From positions 61,132 to 125,131 of the forward strand of contig JANYJY010000031.1 in NCBI GenBank assembly GCA_025358295.1: DNA of 64,000 nucleotides, written 5' to 3'. Below the pieces are notes generated by a model. It was not told the DNA's origin and made no database searches. It saw only the letters and a list, made by a program, of their open reading frames with translations. Position numbers and translations under genes: made by a program. Below are positions 8,775 through 18,675 of the stretch, in pieces. The stretch's first letter is position 1; each line of letters opens with the position of its first letter. This DNA is from Gammaproteobacteria bacterium. Lineage in GTDB: Bacteria > Pseudomonadota > Gammaproteobacteria > Steroidobacterales > Steroidobacteraceae.

Positions 8775-8875
8775 GTGTTGCTTCCAAGTCGGCGCCGGTT
8801 GTTTTAGGGTAGCGCCTTGTTAATCGCCCGTTCAGGCCGCATTTTCAGCCCAAGTACCTAAGGATATCCTTTTCA

Positions 8876-9984
<1,109 letters not shown>

Positions 9985-9985
<1 letters not shown>

Positions 9986-10830
9986 TGAGCGCATTGACTC
10001 TGGTTTCGGAGCACGCCTGTTACGGTGGCGTGCAGCGTTTCTACAAGCACGATGCCACCGAGGTTCGCGGGCCGATGAAGTTCTCGGCCTATATCCCGCC
10101 GCAGGCGCGCACGGGCAACGTGCCGGTTCTTTTTTTTCTGTCCGGCCTCACCTGCACCGACGAAACCTTTCCCGTCAAATCGCATGCGCAGCAACTGGCG
10201 GCGGAATTGGGTCTGATGCTGATTGCGCCGGACACCAGTCCCCGGGAACCACGACTGCCGGGCGATGCCGATAGTTGGGATTTCGGCTATTCGGCCGGGT
10301 TCTACGTCGATGCCACCGTGGCGCCCTGGTCGCAATACTATCGAATGTACAGTTATGTCACGAACGAGCTGCCGGAGCTCGTCGCCGCGAATCTGCCGGT
10401 GCAGCCCGGAGCGACCGGAATATTCGGTCACTCGATGGGCGGGCATGGCGCCCTGGTCTGCGCGTTGCGCAATCCCGATCGCTATAAATCGGTGTCCGCG
10501 TTTGCGCCGATTGCTGCGCCGATGCAATGTCCCTGGGGCAAAAAGGCGTTCACGAATTATCTGGGGTCGGATACCCAGAGCTGGCGCGACTACGATGCCA
10601 GCGAACTGGTTGCGCGCCGGCCGTTTCCCGGCCCGATACTCGTGGACCAAGGCAGCAACGATCAGTTTCTGGTCGAACAGTTGTTGCCGGAGAAATTCTC
10701 CGCGGCCGCCGCAAAGTCAGGCCAGGTACTGAATCTGCGCATGCAGCCGGGCTATGACCACGGCTATTACTTCATTCAGACGTTCATGGCGGACCATTTG
10801 CGCCACCATGCGAAGCAGTTGAAGAGCTAG
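9985..10830 (+). CDS. fghA: S-formylglutathione hydrolase
   Basis: Cytoplasmic esterase-D family serine hydrolase, 281 residues, that cleaves S-formylglutathione to formate and glutathione. The nucleophile elbow GHSMGG puts the catalytic serine at about residue 150, and the conserved end PGYDHGYYFIQTF carries the catalytic histidine. The family N-terminal signature appears as FLSGLTCTDETF. The start at ATG 9985 overlaps the adhC stop codon; the longer frame from 9661 is simply read-through of adhC in another frame. Together with adhC it completes formaldehyde oxidation to formate. Confidence 0.96.
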
Positions 10831-10881
10831 GCGGCGACATTGAAGTCCGGTAGGGCCTTGGGCCGCGGAGCTGCCCTCGGA

Positions 10882-10909
10882 TTGACCGCCCCGCTATTAC
10901 GCGTATCAT
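10882..10909 (+). promoter_or_regulatory. sigma70-like promoter upstream of cobalamin riboswitch
   Basis: A -35 box TTGACC (10882-10887) and a -10 box TATCAT (10904-10909) are separated by 16 bp, predicting a start near 10916. That is just before the first conserved part of the riboswitch, which agrees with the btuB leader. Confidence 0.6.
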
Positions 10910-10917
10910 CCCGCCAC

Positions 10918-11075
10918 GCGCAAGGTACCCGCAAGGGACTTAAATCGGAACGCGGTGTAATACCGCGGCTGCCCCCGCAACTGTAACCGGCGAGCGAACG
11001 TCCACGAATCCACTGAGGCAACGCCTTGGGAAGGGGGACGCTAGCAACGACCCGGGAGCCAGGACACCCGCCTCG
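10918..11075 (+). ncRNA. cobalamin (AdoCbl) riboswitch
   Basis: The conserved core elements are in the right order: a purine-rich GGAACGCGGTG segment (10948-10958), the junction GCTGCCCCCGCAACTGTAA (about 10968-10986), and the B12 box GGGAGCCAGGACACC (11054-11068). These match the coenzyme B12 riboswitch consensus. It lies about 160 nt upstream of the btuB-like start, and in known cases it lowers receptor expression when adenosylcobalamin is plentiful. Outer boundaries are approximate. Confidence 0.93.
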
Positions 11076-11128
11076 CGCCGTCGTTGAGTTATTGGCCGGG
11101 GTGTGCTGATAGCCGCGTGGGAAACCGT

Positions 11129-11158
11129 CGCGACGACAGTGTTGGAGTCGTCGTCGCG
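11129..11158 (+). promoter_or_regulatory. hairpin in btuB leader, possible expression platform
   Basis: Perfect 9-bp stem CGCGACGAC (11129-11137) with GTCGTCGCG (11150-11158) and a 12-nt loop, located between the riboswitch aptamer and the btuB start. No U-tract follows. It may be part of the switching platform or a pause site; this is inference. Confidence 0.4.
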
Positions 11159-11235
11159 GAGCCATCGGGTATGAAACAAATCAGCATCAATGCGCTTTCG
11201 CGTGCCGACTCTTGGGCCCCATCCAGGAGAATCTT

Positions 11236-13131
11236 GTGCACAGTTCGTCGTTCCTTGCCATCGTTACGTCCATCCCCTTATTCGCCTGCGCGTCGGTCGC
11301 CGGCGCGCAAGTCGCGGACGATTCATCGACCGTAGTCGTCACCGCCACCCGGCTTCCCACGCCGGAATTGCAGGTCGCCAGCAGTATTACCGTGGTTACG
11401 GCGGATGAGATCGCTGACCGGCAAATTAAAACACTGCCCGACCTGTTGAAAAGTGTTCCCGGGTTGAATGTAGTGCAATCAGGCGGCCCCGGCGGCCAGG
11501 CCTCGGTCTTCATACGCGGCACGAACTCCAACCACACCAAGGTGCTGGTCGATGGCATCGATGTCAGCGATCCCAGCAGTCCCGTCGGTTCGTTCGACTT
11601 CAGTCAGCTCCTGACGCAGGATGTGCAGCAAGTGGAAATTCTGCGCGGCCCGCAAAGCGGCCTGTACGGCTCGGATGCCATCGGTGGCGTGATCAGCGTC
11701 GTTACCAAGAGCGGATCCGGTCCGGCGCAGATCAGCGCCGGCGCCGAGGGGGGATCATTCGATACTTTCAATCAGTCGGGCGGCGTGAGCGGCTCATTGG
11801 CAGGATTTCACTATGCTGCCAACATCCAGCACATGCATTCGGGAGCGACGCCGGTTACACCATTGGACCTGCTGGCGCCGGGAGAGCAGCGCATCGATGA
11901 CTACTATGACAACCTGACCGGATCGACAAAGCTCGGCTTTGACGTCACGGATAATTTCGACCTCGGCCTGGTTGGGCGCTACTCCGATACGCATCTGCGA
12001 ATCACCGGAGAGAACTACAACAATTATCCGAACGACTACCCCGACTCGACGCAAAGCCATAACGACACGCGCCAGTACTACGCGCGAGGCACTGCGCATC
12101 TGAGCTCGTTCGGCGGCGCTTTGGCGCAAACGCTCGGTCTGGCATACAGCAGCATCAAATCCTATGACACCAGTCCCGAGAACCCCGAAAGCGACTTCTT
12201 CGGCAAGCGCTCGAAGATCGATTGGCAGGGCAATATCCGGCTTGCCGCCGACGAGAAACTCGTGCTCGGCGCCGAGCATCAACGGGACGAAATGACCGTT
12301 CCGCTGTCGGCCGCCACCACCATAGGTTCGGGCTACGCTGAACTGCAATCGAGTTTCAGCGACGCGCTATACAACACGGTGAGCGTGCGTTATGACGATA
12401 ACAACCGATTCGGCGGCAAAGCGACCTACCGGCTCGCGCCGGCCTATGTCTTCCAGGAGACCGGAACGAAGTTCAAGGCCAGCGTCGGCACCGGCTTCAA
12501 GGCGCCAACCCTGTCGCAGATGTTTCAGAACTTTCCTCAGTTCTTTTTCTTTGCGAATCCTAATTTGAAGCCTGAAACCAGTCTAGGTTTCGATCTGGGC
12601 TTCGAGCAGAGCTTGATGGGGACGAAGGCTCGATTCGGTGTCACCTACTTTCGCAACAACATCAAGAACTTGATCGGTGAGAATGCGGACTTCAGCTCCT
12701 ATGCGAATGTGGGCCGCGCGGTGACCGAGGGTGTTGAAAGTTTCGTGGCGTACCAGCCGCTGCAGAATCTCGCGTTCCGCCTGGACTACACCTTTACGCA
12801 GGCCACGGACGACATTTTGCACCAGGAGTTGCTGCGCCGTCCGAAACACAAGGCCGGGGTGAACGCCGAGTGGCACGCAACGAACCGGCTGGCCCTCAAC
12901 GCCACGCTCCTGACCGTCAGTTCCTGGATCGATGGAAATAGGGACTTCTCGGTTCCGCGAGAGAACGCGCCGGGCTATACGACAGTGAATATTGCGGCAA
13001 GTTATGACGTGGCGAGCCATCTTACGGTGTATGGCCGCGTCGACAATCTATTGAACCGGCGTTATCAGAATCCTGAGGGCTTCTTACAGCCTACCGTAGG
13101 CGCCTTCGCGGGAGTCAAGACAAAGTTTTAA
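11236..13131 (+). CDS. btuB: TonB-dependent vitamin B12 receptor, BtuB-like
   Basis: Outer-membrane beta-barrel of 631 residues that imports cobalamin using TonB energy. A signal sequence ends near ASVAGAQ, followed by a TonB box-like STVVVTATRLP, a plug domain (LPDLLKSVPGLNVVQSGG and VEILRGPQSGLYGSDAIGG) and a barrel ending in an aromatic residue (GVKTKF). GTG 11236 is preferred because AGGAGA is 5 bp upstream; TTG 11212 has no such site. The B12 riboswitch in its leader is strong evidence that the substrate is a corrinoid. No BtuC/D/F genes follow in the window. Confidence 0.93.
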   Translation: MHSSSFLAIVTSIPLFACASVAGAQVADDSSTVVVTATRLPTPELQVASSITVVTADEIADRQIKTLPDLLKSVPGLNVVQSGGPGGQASVFIRGTNSNHTKVLVDGIDVSDPSSPVGSFDFSQLLTQDVQQVEILRGPQSGLYGSDAIGGVISVVTKSGSGPAQISAGAEGGSFDTFNQSGGVSGSLAGFHYAANIQHMHSGATPVTPLDLLAPGEQRIDDYYDNLTGSTKLGFDVTDNFDLGLVGRYSDTHLRITGENYNNYPNDYPDSTQSHNDTRQYYARGTAHLSSFGGALAQTLGLAYSSIKSYDTSPENPESDFFGKRSKIDWQGNIRLAADEKLVLGAEHQRDEMTVPLSAATTIGSGYAELQSSFSDALYNTVSVRYDDNNRFGGKATYRLAPAYVFQETGTKFKASVGTGFKAPTLSQMFQNFPQFFFFANPNLKPETSLGFDLGFEQSLMGTKARFGVTYFRNNIKNLIGENADFSSYANVGRAVTEGVESFVAYQPLQNLAFRLDYTFTQATDDILHQELLRRPKHKAGVNAEWHATNRLALNATLLTVSSWIDGNRDFSVPRENAPGYTTVNIAASYDVASHLTVYGRVDNLLNRRYQNPEGFLQPTVGAFAGVKTKF

Positions 13132-13140
13132 GGAGACGAC

Positions 13141-13166
13141 GAGGGTGTCCTGAGCCGGACACCCTC
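13141..13166. terminator. perfect 10-bp hairpin between btuB and desaturase
   Basis: Stem GAGGGTGTCC (13141-13150) and GGACACCCTC (13157-13166) with a 6-nt loop TGAGCC. It lies between two convergent genes and could end both transcripts. It lacks a clear U-tract on either side. Confidence 0.55.
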
Positions 13167-13170
13167 GCCC

Positions 13171-14277
13171 TTACCGAATCTGAACCAACGGTTCCGAGGT
13201 TTTGCGTCCGTCGAAGTCGGTCCACACATGCTGCGCGAAGTCGTACAGCTTGCAGCGACGCACGGTGTTCCAGTAGTAGCGCCAGGTAAACACTTCTGAA
13301 TTCAACCGTTCATCCAGGGTGGCGGTGAGCCGAGCCTGAGCCTCTTTGAGGCGATAAAGCGGAATGCCCATATTCACATGGTGGGCGCCGTGCTCGAGAA
13401 TATAGTGGATGAGGCCGTCGAGCGGCCGCATGAGTTTGACGTGCACCGTGGTGGTCGCGTAGCCCGCATTCGCGGACCACTCGTCGCGGCGCTCGTACCA
13501 CGCCACGCGTGGGTGGGTGTGCTGCACGTAAATCACGAAGCCCATGAGGCAGTTCCAAAGAAAGAAGGGCACCAGGAAACCGAATATCAACAGCGACCAA
13601 ATCGACTTGCCGCTGTAGACGCCCCACAGGACCAGGCCGCCGATCCAAAGAATCCCGAACGCCGATACCAACAAACTGTCCCAGGTGTAGCTCTGGCGGC
13701 GGGTGGTGACGTGTTTGCGTCCCGGGAAGAACAGCTTCTTCCACCACATCTCGATCATGTAATACACGCCTTGACCGACACCGCTGCGGTAAATGCGCTC
13801 CATCATGCGCCGATGCCACGGCAGCTTGGCGAATTCGTCGGGCGAGTAAGGCGTCCAGACGTAGTCGCGGCCCTTTAAATTGGTGAAACCGTGGTGCGCA
13901 AGGTTATGGCCGATTTCCCACAGGCTGTATGGGGTCAATGACGGCAAGAACGCGATCCGGCCGATCCATTTATTGAGCGTTTTGTTGGATGTATAGGAAC
14001 CGTGGCAGGCGTCGTGACCGATCACGAAGAGGCGCGCAATCCATAGGGCAGCCACCAAGGAGGCAAAAACTTTTACCCACCAGCTCTCGACGAACAGCAG
14101 GCTCGCAATCGATACGACGAGCACCAGCCAGTCGAGCAGAAACCAAATGATCGGCGTGGCGATGCCGCGTTCGACCGTAAACGGCTGCAGCAGCTTCTGA
14201 AATTTGAAGCGCGATTTATCCGGTGCCAGTGGGGCGCCGGACACTGGAGGGGTTTCGGGAGCGGGAAGTGGTTGCAT
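13171..14277 (-). CDS. fatty acid desaturase family protein
   Basis: Integral-membrane di-iron desaturase/hydroxylase of 368 residues. The three histidine boxes are present: HDACH (about residue 88), HNLAHH (about 123) and HGAHH (about 296), with hydrophobic segments between them. Such enzymes place a double bond in an acyl lipid, or hydroxylate it, using oxygen and an electron donor. The exact substrate and bond position cannot be told. The gene stands alone, convergent with btuB, and reads from 14277 towards 13171. Confidence 0.9.
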   Translation of the reverse strand: MQPLPAPETPPVSGAPLAPDKSRFKFQKLLQPFTVERGIATPIIWFLLDWLVLVVSIASLLFVESWWVKVFASLVAALWIARLFVIGHDACHGSYTSNKTLNKWIGRIAFLPSLTPYSLWEIGHNLAHHGFTNLKGRDYVWTPYSPDEFAKLPWHRRMMERIYRSGVGQGVYYMIEMWWKKLFFPGRKHVTTRRQSYTWDSLLVSAFGILWIGGLVLWGVYSGKSIWSLLIFGFLVPFFLWNCLMGFVIYVQHTHPRVAWYERRDEWSANAGYATTTVHVKLMRPLDGLIHYILEHGAHHVNMGIPLYRLKEAQARLTATLDERLNSEVFTWRYYWNTVRRCKLYDFAQHVWTDFDGRKTSEPLVQIR

Positions 14278-14361
14278 TAAGTGTCCCGTAGGATCAACAC
14301 GTTATGCCCGTATTATACGCCTGTTCAGGCGAATGGCACGAAATTGCACGCCGGGCCCCGT

Positions 14362-14931
14362 TCAGGCTGTTTCGGCATCCGGCCAGAGGAGAACCCCTAG
14401 GTGTTCGCAGGCTTCGATCAGGGCCGTGGCGGCCTCCCGGGTGCTCGCGTCCAGGCGTCTATCGTGGGTGAGCAGCCACGTGAGCCGGGCGCGTCTCGAC
14501 CGGGCCGACGGCTCGCTGTCGAAAAGCGCCGGGAACAGCCCCAAGGCATCGACGAATTCACGCATGGCCCCGGTGGCGGGAGCGTTCGGCGCCGGAGTCA
14601 GCAGCAGCTTCAGCCAGGTGACACAGCGTTTGGCCAGGCCGGCACGCGTGATTCCGATACTGGTGCGGCGGCGCGATTCGCCTTCCGCCAGTGAGTCAGC
14701 GAGATTGCGGTAACGTTCGACCGCCGATTCCTCCGCCGGCAGGGCGGGGCTGGCGTCCGACAACACTGAGCGCAACAGGTCCGCGAGCAGCAGCGACAGC
14801 GACTCCGCCAAGAATCGTTGGCACTGTTCCGTATCGGGACGTGCCAATTGTTCCCATGACAGCGGACCACCAATGCGTCTGGCGTTCGGTGACTTAGACA
14901 TGTCTGCCAGTGTAGCGGCTTCGGCGCTCAT
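14362..14931 (-). CDS. hypothetical protein, all-helical
   Basis: A protein of up to 189 residues that I do not recognise. It is soluble, helical and rich in Ala, Leu and Arg, with no signal peptide. An internal ATG at 14901 (MSKSPNARRI) may be the true start, giving 179 residues. It lies 84 bp upstream of the desaturase gene on the same strand and is divergent from the MBL hydrolase gene. Coding probability rests on length and codon pattern only. Confidence 0.55.
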   Translation of the reverse strand: MSAEAATLADMSKSPNARRIGGPLSWEQLARPDTEQCQRFLAESLSLLLADLLRSVLSDASPALPAEESAVERYRNLADSLAEGESRRRTSIGITRAGLAKRCVTWLKLLLTPAPNAPATGAMREFVDALGLFPALFDSEPSARSRRARLTWLLTHDRRLDASTREAATALIEACEHLGVLLWPDAETA

Positions 14932-15060
14932 CGCAACTATGCCAAAATGCGACCGACATCACTGACATGATCAATATTCGCAAAAAAACGCTCGCCTCGC
15001 CTGCCGCTGGCAAACCGCCGCTAAAATTAATTAATTCAGGCGCTGACTGGCGCCGGTTGT

Positions 15061-15906
15061 ATGGAAACTAGAATTGAACTCATTGCCGGGCGATGCGTGA
15101 CCCTGGCGCCGGCGGTGCGCCGCATCGTCGCCGGCAATGCCGGCATGATGACCGGGCCGGGCACCAATACTTACCTGATCGGAACTCGCGATGTGGCGGT
15201 GTTGGATCCGGGTCCCGACGATGCTCGGCACTACGATGCCATCCGTGCGGCGGCCGGTGCCGCGATCCGTTGGATCATCGTGACTCATACTCACCCCGAC
15301 CACTCGCCGCTCGCAAGCCGCCTGGCGCAACAGACGGGCGCGCAGTTGATCGGATTGCCGCCCCCCGGCGACGGTCGGCAAGACTTAAGCTTCATGCCCC
15401 AGCGTCAGCCGCTCGACGGCGAGTGCCTGTCCTTGGGGGAGATCCGGCTGCGGGCCATCCACACTCCCGGCCACGCGTCGAATTGCGTGTGCTACTTATT
15501 AGAATCGCAACGGCTGTTGTTCACCGGCGATCATGTGCTCGAAGGCGTATCGCCGGTGATCTTGCCGCCGGACGGCGACATGGCGGCGTATTTGCACTCT
15601 CTCGATAAGTTGCGATCCCTGGATTTCGAGCGAATTGCACCAGGCCACGGCGCCGTCATGGCGGACGGCAAGGACGTGGTGACCCGCTTGACCGCGCATC
15701 GGCTCACGCGCGAAAACAAGGTATTGCTGAGCCTCGCGCAATTGACCGCCGCCACGCTCGATGAGCTGACGCCGGTGGTGTACGACGATGTGGCGGCCGA
15801 CCGGCATCGCTGGGCACGTCTCACTTTGGAGGCGCACCTGATCAAGCTGGCGGGTGAGCGCCGCGCCGCTGAACACAACGGTCGCTGGCGCCTGAATCGT
15901 CCATGA
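15061..15906 (+). CDS. MBL-fold metallo-hydrolase, LACTB2-like
   Basis: Metallo-beta-lactamase fold hydrolase of 281 residues. The metal-binding motif is THTHPDHSP at about residues 78-86, followed by a histidine in HTPGHASNCVCY and an aspartate in FTGDHVLEG, then the late histidine in APGHG. The C-terminal ~80 residues resemble the winged-helix domain of LACTB2-type members, which act as nucleases or thioesterase-like hydrolases; the substrate here is unknown. Its stop overlaps the start of the next ABC gene (ATGA at 15903), indicating translational coupling. Confidence 0.88.
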   Translation: METRIELIAGRCVTLAPAVRRIVAGNAGMMTGPGTNTYLIGTRDVAVLDPGPDDARHYDAIRAAAGAAIRWIIVTHTHPDHSPLASRLAQQTGAQLIGLPPPGDGRQDLSFMPQRQPLDGECLSLGEIRLRAIHTPGHASNCVCYLLESQRLLFTGDHVLEGVSPVILPPDGDMAAYLHSLDKLRSLDFERIAPGHGAVMADGKDVVTRLTAHRLTRENKVLLSLAQLTAATLDELTPVVYDDVAADRHRWARLTLEAHLIKLAGERRAAEHNGRWRLNRP

Positions 15907-17393
15907 AGGGCCGAATGGCGATGCTGCTGCGCGCGGTAAGCGTGCGGCGAGACGACACCTGGGTGCTGCGGGACATTTCCTGGGAACTGCGGCCGGGGGA
16001 ACGCTGGGCGCTGCTCGGCGACAACGGCGCCGGCAAGACGCAGTTGCTGAAGGTGCTGAGCGGCGATGTGTGGGCCGCAAGCGACGCGACTGCGCGCCGT
16101 TCGAACGGATTGAGCTACGCGGTGGGCCGGCGCGCGATCCCGCTGCTCGACGCCAAGCCGCGTGTCGCCTACATCGGCGCCGAACTGCAGGATAAATATG
16201 CACGCTATGATTGGAATCTGCGCGTGCGTGACATGGTGGCGACCGGATTGCATCGCACTGATCTGCTGCTGCTGGCGGTCACCGCGGCGCAGTCCAAGAA
16301 AGTGGCGGCCATATTGCGAACCTGTGGCTTGACGCGGCATGCGAGCCGAGAATTTCTGTCCCTGTCCTACGGCCAAAAGCGCCTCGTCCTGCTGGCGCGG
16401 GCCTTGGTGCAGAATCCGGACTGGCTGCTGTTGGACGAATTGTACAACGGGCTCGACGCCGCCTACCGGCGCCGCATGGATAGGGTGCTGGCCGCTGCCG
16501 CTCGACGTGGCCAGTCGTGGGTCGCCACGGCGCATCGGGCGGGCGACGTACCGCGAGGCACGCGCCATATATTGGAGCTCGACGCGGGACGAGTGAGCGC
16601 CGTCAAGCCGATTCGTCCAGCGGATCTCAAGCGCCTGGCGGCGCGCGCGCAGGAGAGGCCGGGCAGCGTGCGGCGTGCGCGCCGACCCACATCAGCCAAC
16701 GCCGCCGCGCGCGTGCTGGTGAGATTGTCGAGAGTCGATTTGTATGTCGAGTACCGCGCGGTGCTGCGCGAGATGGATTGGCAGCTGCGAAAAGGCGAGC
16801 ACTGGGCGATATACGGTGCAAACGGCGCCGGAAAGTCCAGTTTCTTAAAGCTGATTTACGGGGATCTGTCGCCGGCCTTGGGCGGCGTTATCGAGCGCGC
16901 CGGATTTACCAAGGGAACGCACATCGCGGCATGGAAGCGGCGCATCGGCTACGTGTCGCCGGAGCTGCAAAGCGATTATGCCGTCGATGTTACGGTATTG
17001 GATCTTGTGGCAAGCGGGCGGCACTCGAGCATCGGTCTCGTGGACGCGGCGAGCGCAGCGGATCGGCGCGTGGCATTCAAATGGTTGCGCTTTTTTGGTC
17101 TGCTGACGCTTGCCGAACGCAGACCGAGAGAATTGTCCTATGGACAACTGCGCCGCGCCCTGATCGCGCGCGCGATGGCGGCGGACGCCCGCATCCTGCT
17201 GCTGGATGAGCCTTTGACAGGACTCGATCCCCGACAGCGCGCCCTGATGAAGCAGATGCTGGAGCGTCTGATGAATCATGTGACGCTGATCATCGCCGTG
17301 CACCATGCGGAAGACCTGCCGCGCGGCATGACGCATGGCTTGCGTTTACATAATCGGCGGGCACATCCGGTAGATTCCTATTCTGCGACTTGA
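15903..17393 (+). CDS. ModF-like tandem ABC ATPase
   Basis: A 496-residue soluble protein with two complete ABC nucleotide-binding domains and no membrane segment. Domain 1 has Walker A GDNGAGKT, signature LSYGQKRL and Walker B WLLLDELYNGLD; domain 2 has GANGAGKS, LSYGQLRRALIARAM and ILLLDEPLTGLD. The architecture and sequence pattern (ERWALLGDNGAGKTQLLK) resemble ModF/PhrA-type ATPases, so a role outside transport is possible. In domain 1 the Walker B residue after DE is Leu instead of Pro. It is coupled to the MBL hydrolase gene upstream. Confidence 0.85.
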   Translation: MKGRMAMLLRAVSVRRDDTWVLRDISWELRPGERWALLGDNGAGKTQLLKVLSGDVWAASDATARRSNGLSYAVGRRAIPLLDAKPRVAYIGAELQDKYARYDWNLRVRDMVATGLHRTDLLLLAVTAAQSKKVAAILRTCGLTRHASREFLSLSYGQKRLVLLARALVQNPDWLLLDELYNGLDAAYRRRMDRVLAAAARRGQSWVATAHRAGDVPRGTRHILELDAGRVSAVKPIRPADLKRLAARAQERPGSVRRARRPTSANAAARVLVRLSRVDLYVEYRAVLREMDWQLRKGEHWAIYGANGAGKSSFLKLIYGDLSPALGGVIERAGFTKGTHIAAWKRRIGYVSPELQSDYAVDVTVLDLVASGRHSSIGLVDAASAADRRVAFKWLRFFGLLTLAERRPRELSYGQLRRALIARAMAADARILLLDEPLTGLDPRQRALMKQMLERLMNHVTLIIAVHHAEDLPRGMTHGLRLHNRRAHPVDSYSAT

Positions 17394-17462
17394 GTCTGCG
17401 GCAAGACTCGCCGCGCCCGGCAAGACTGTCCCTCCTGAAACCCAAGATTCAAGGATCGGATT

Positions 17463-17822
17463 ATGTCGCGTGTTGCGGTTTTCTTCGTGGCCTGCGGGGC
17501 GGCGATCTTAAGCGCCTGCGGGCATTCGGCTTATGCGGTCCGCTCCGTGCCGAGCATCGCGGCGGACAACGTGGGACAACCTGTCAGCAGGCTCAAGGAT
17601 GCTCTCGGTGAGCCGCGCAAGGTCGATCAGTCCTCCTCGAAGTGGGTGTACGTTTGGTTTCTCCCGGAGAAACCCGCCGGCGCGCCCACCGGATTCCATG
17701 GCTGCGAGATGGAAGTCACCGTGGATGCGCGCTCGCAACGCGTGCTGGGATATTCCCTGTCGAACATCGGATGGAGCAAGTGCCGCGAAGTGGAGCGTAA
17801 GATTCGCGTAGCGGAGCGCTAG
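17463..17822 (+). CDS. small lipoprotein, SmpA/OmlA-like
   Basis: A 119-residue protein with a lipoprotein signal peptide; the lipobox is LSAC with the cysteine at about residue 19. The mature part has an SRLKDALGEPRKVD segment and a KWVYVWFL strand, which recall the small OmlA/BamE-type fold, where a G-x-P-x-x-V motif is followed by a W-x-Y pattern. True relationship is uncertain. It is preceded by the ABC gene and followed by the TPR protein on the same strand. Confidence 0.75.
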   Translation: MSRVAVFFVACGAAILSACGHSAYAVRSVPSIAADNVGQPVSRLKDALGEPRKVDQSSSKWVYVWFLPEKPAGAPTGFHGCEMEVTVDARSQRVLGYSLSNIGWSKCREVERKIRVAER

Positions 17823-17848
17823 GGAGCAGGGCTGCGTTTCTCGGTACA

Positions 17849-18634
17849 ATGCAAGCGTCTGAAGCCTACCCAGCTTCGCGCCTACGGAGTTTGCCGCCGT
17901 TGTTGTTCATTATTCTTTCCCTCGCCTTGCAGGCCGGCTTGATCATGCACGTCATCAAGACGGGGCGGAACATGCTTTGGATCTGGGCGATCGCCCTGCT
18001 GCCGCTGGCGGGATCCATGGCCTACGTCGTCGTGGAAATGCTGCCGGAGTTCATGGGCGGCAAGACCGCGCGGCGCGCTAAAAGCGGTGTACAGCGGATG
18101 ATGGATCCCAACCGCGACCTGCGGCGCGCCAGCGCGGAGGTGGAGATTTCCGGCAATGTCGACGCCCGCCGCAGGCTTGCCGAGGAACTCGCCGACCGCA
18201 GCCAGTACGACGCCGCCATCGATGTGTATCTCGGTGGCTTGAAGGGCATTTTTGAGCACGACCCGACCCTGCTGCTGGGATTGGCCAAAGCGTATTTCGG
18301 CAAGCAGGATTTCGGTGCGGCGCGGGCGGCGCTCGAACGATTGACCGAGCACAATCCGGATTTCAGATCCCAGGATGCGCAGCTCCTGTATGCCCGTACG
18401 CTCGAGACGCTGGATGCCCTCGACGAAGCGGAGCAGGCCTACGCGGCGCTGGCGGCAGGCTATCCCGGTGCGGAAGCACGCCTGCGTTTCGGCGTGCTGC
18501 TCAAGCGCCGCGGCAAGTTGGCCGAGGCGAATCACGTTTTGAAGGATTTGCTGGATGGGGCCAAGCTCGGTCCGGCCCACTACCGCAAGGCACAAGCCGA
18601 GTGGCTGGAGCGCGCGAGACGCGAAATGGGCTAG
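17849..18634 (+). CDS. membrane-anchored TPR protein
   Basis: A 261-residue protein with two N-terminal membrane segments (about residues 17-35, LLFIILSLALQAGLIMHVI, and 42-62, IWAIALLPLAGSMAYVVV) in the layout of a PLD-nuclease N-terminal (PLDc_N) region. A run of TPR repeats follows from about residue 95 to 240 (EELADRSQYDAAIDVYLGGL, then FGKQDFGAARAALERLTEHN). It probably assembles other proteins at the inner membrane. It sits between two lipoprotein genes on the same strand. Confidence 0.82.
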   Translation: MQASEAYPASRLRSLPPLLFIILSLALQAGLIMHVIKTGRNMLWIWAIALLPLAGSMAYVVVEMLPEFMGGKTARRAKSGVQRMMDPNRDLRRASAEVEISGNVDARRRLAEELADRSQYDAAIDVYLGGLKGIFEHDPTLLLGLAKAYFGKQDFGAARAALERLTEHNPDFRSQDAQLLYARTLETLDALDEAEQAYAALAAGYPGAEARLRFGVLLKRRGKLAEANHVLKDLLDGAKLGPAHYRKAQAEWLERARREMG

Positions 18635-18675
18635 AATCGCGCGCCTCAAGCTACGCAATGGATTAGGAGTCCCCC

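Noticed and set aside
15531..16568. Long minus-strand frame of 345 codons over the MBL and ABC genes
   Set aside because: Shadow of genuine plus-strand genes in GC-rich DNA; no motifs.
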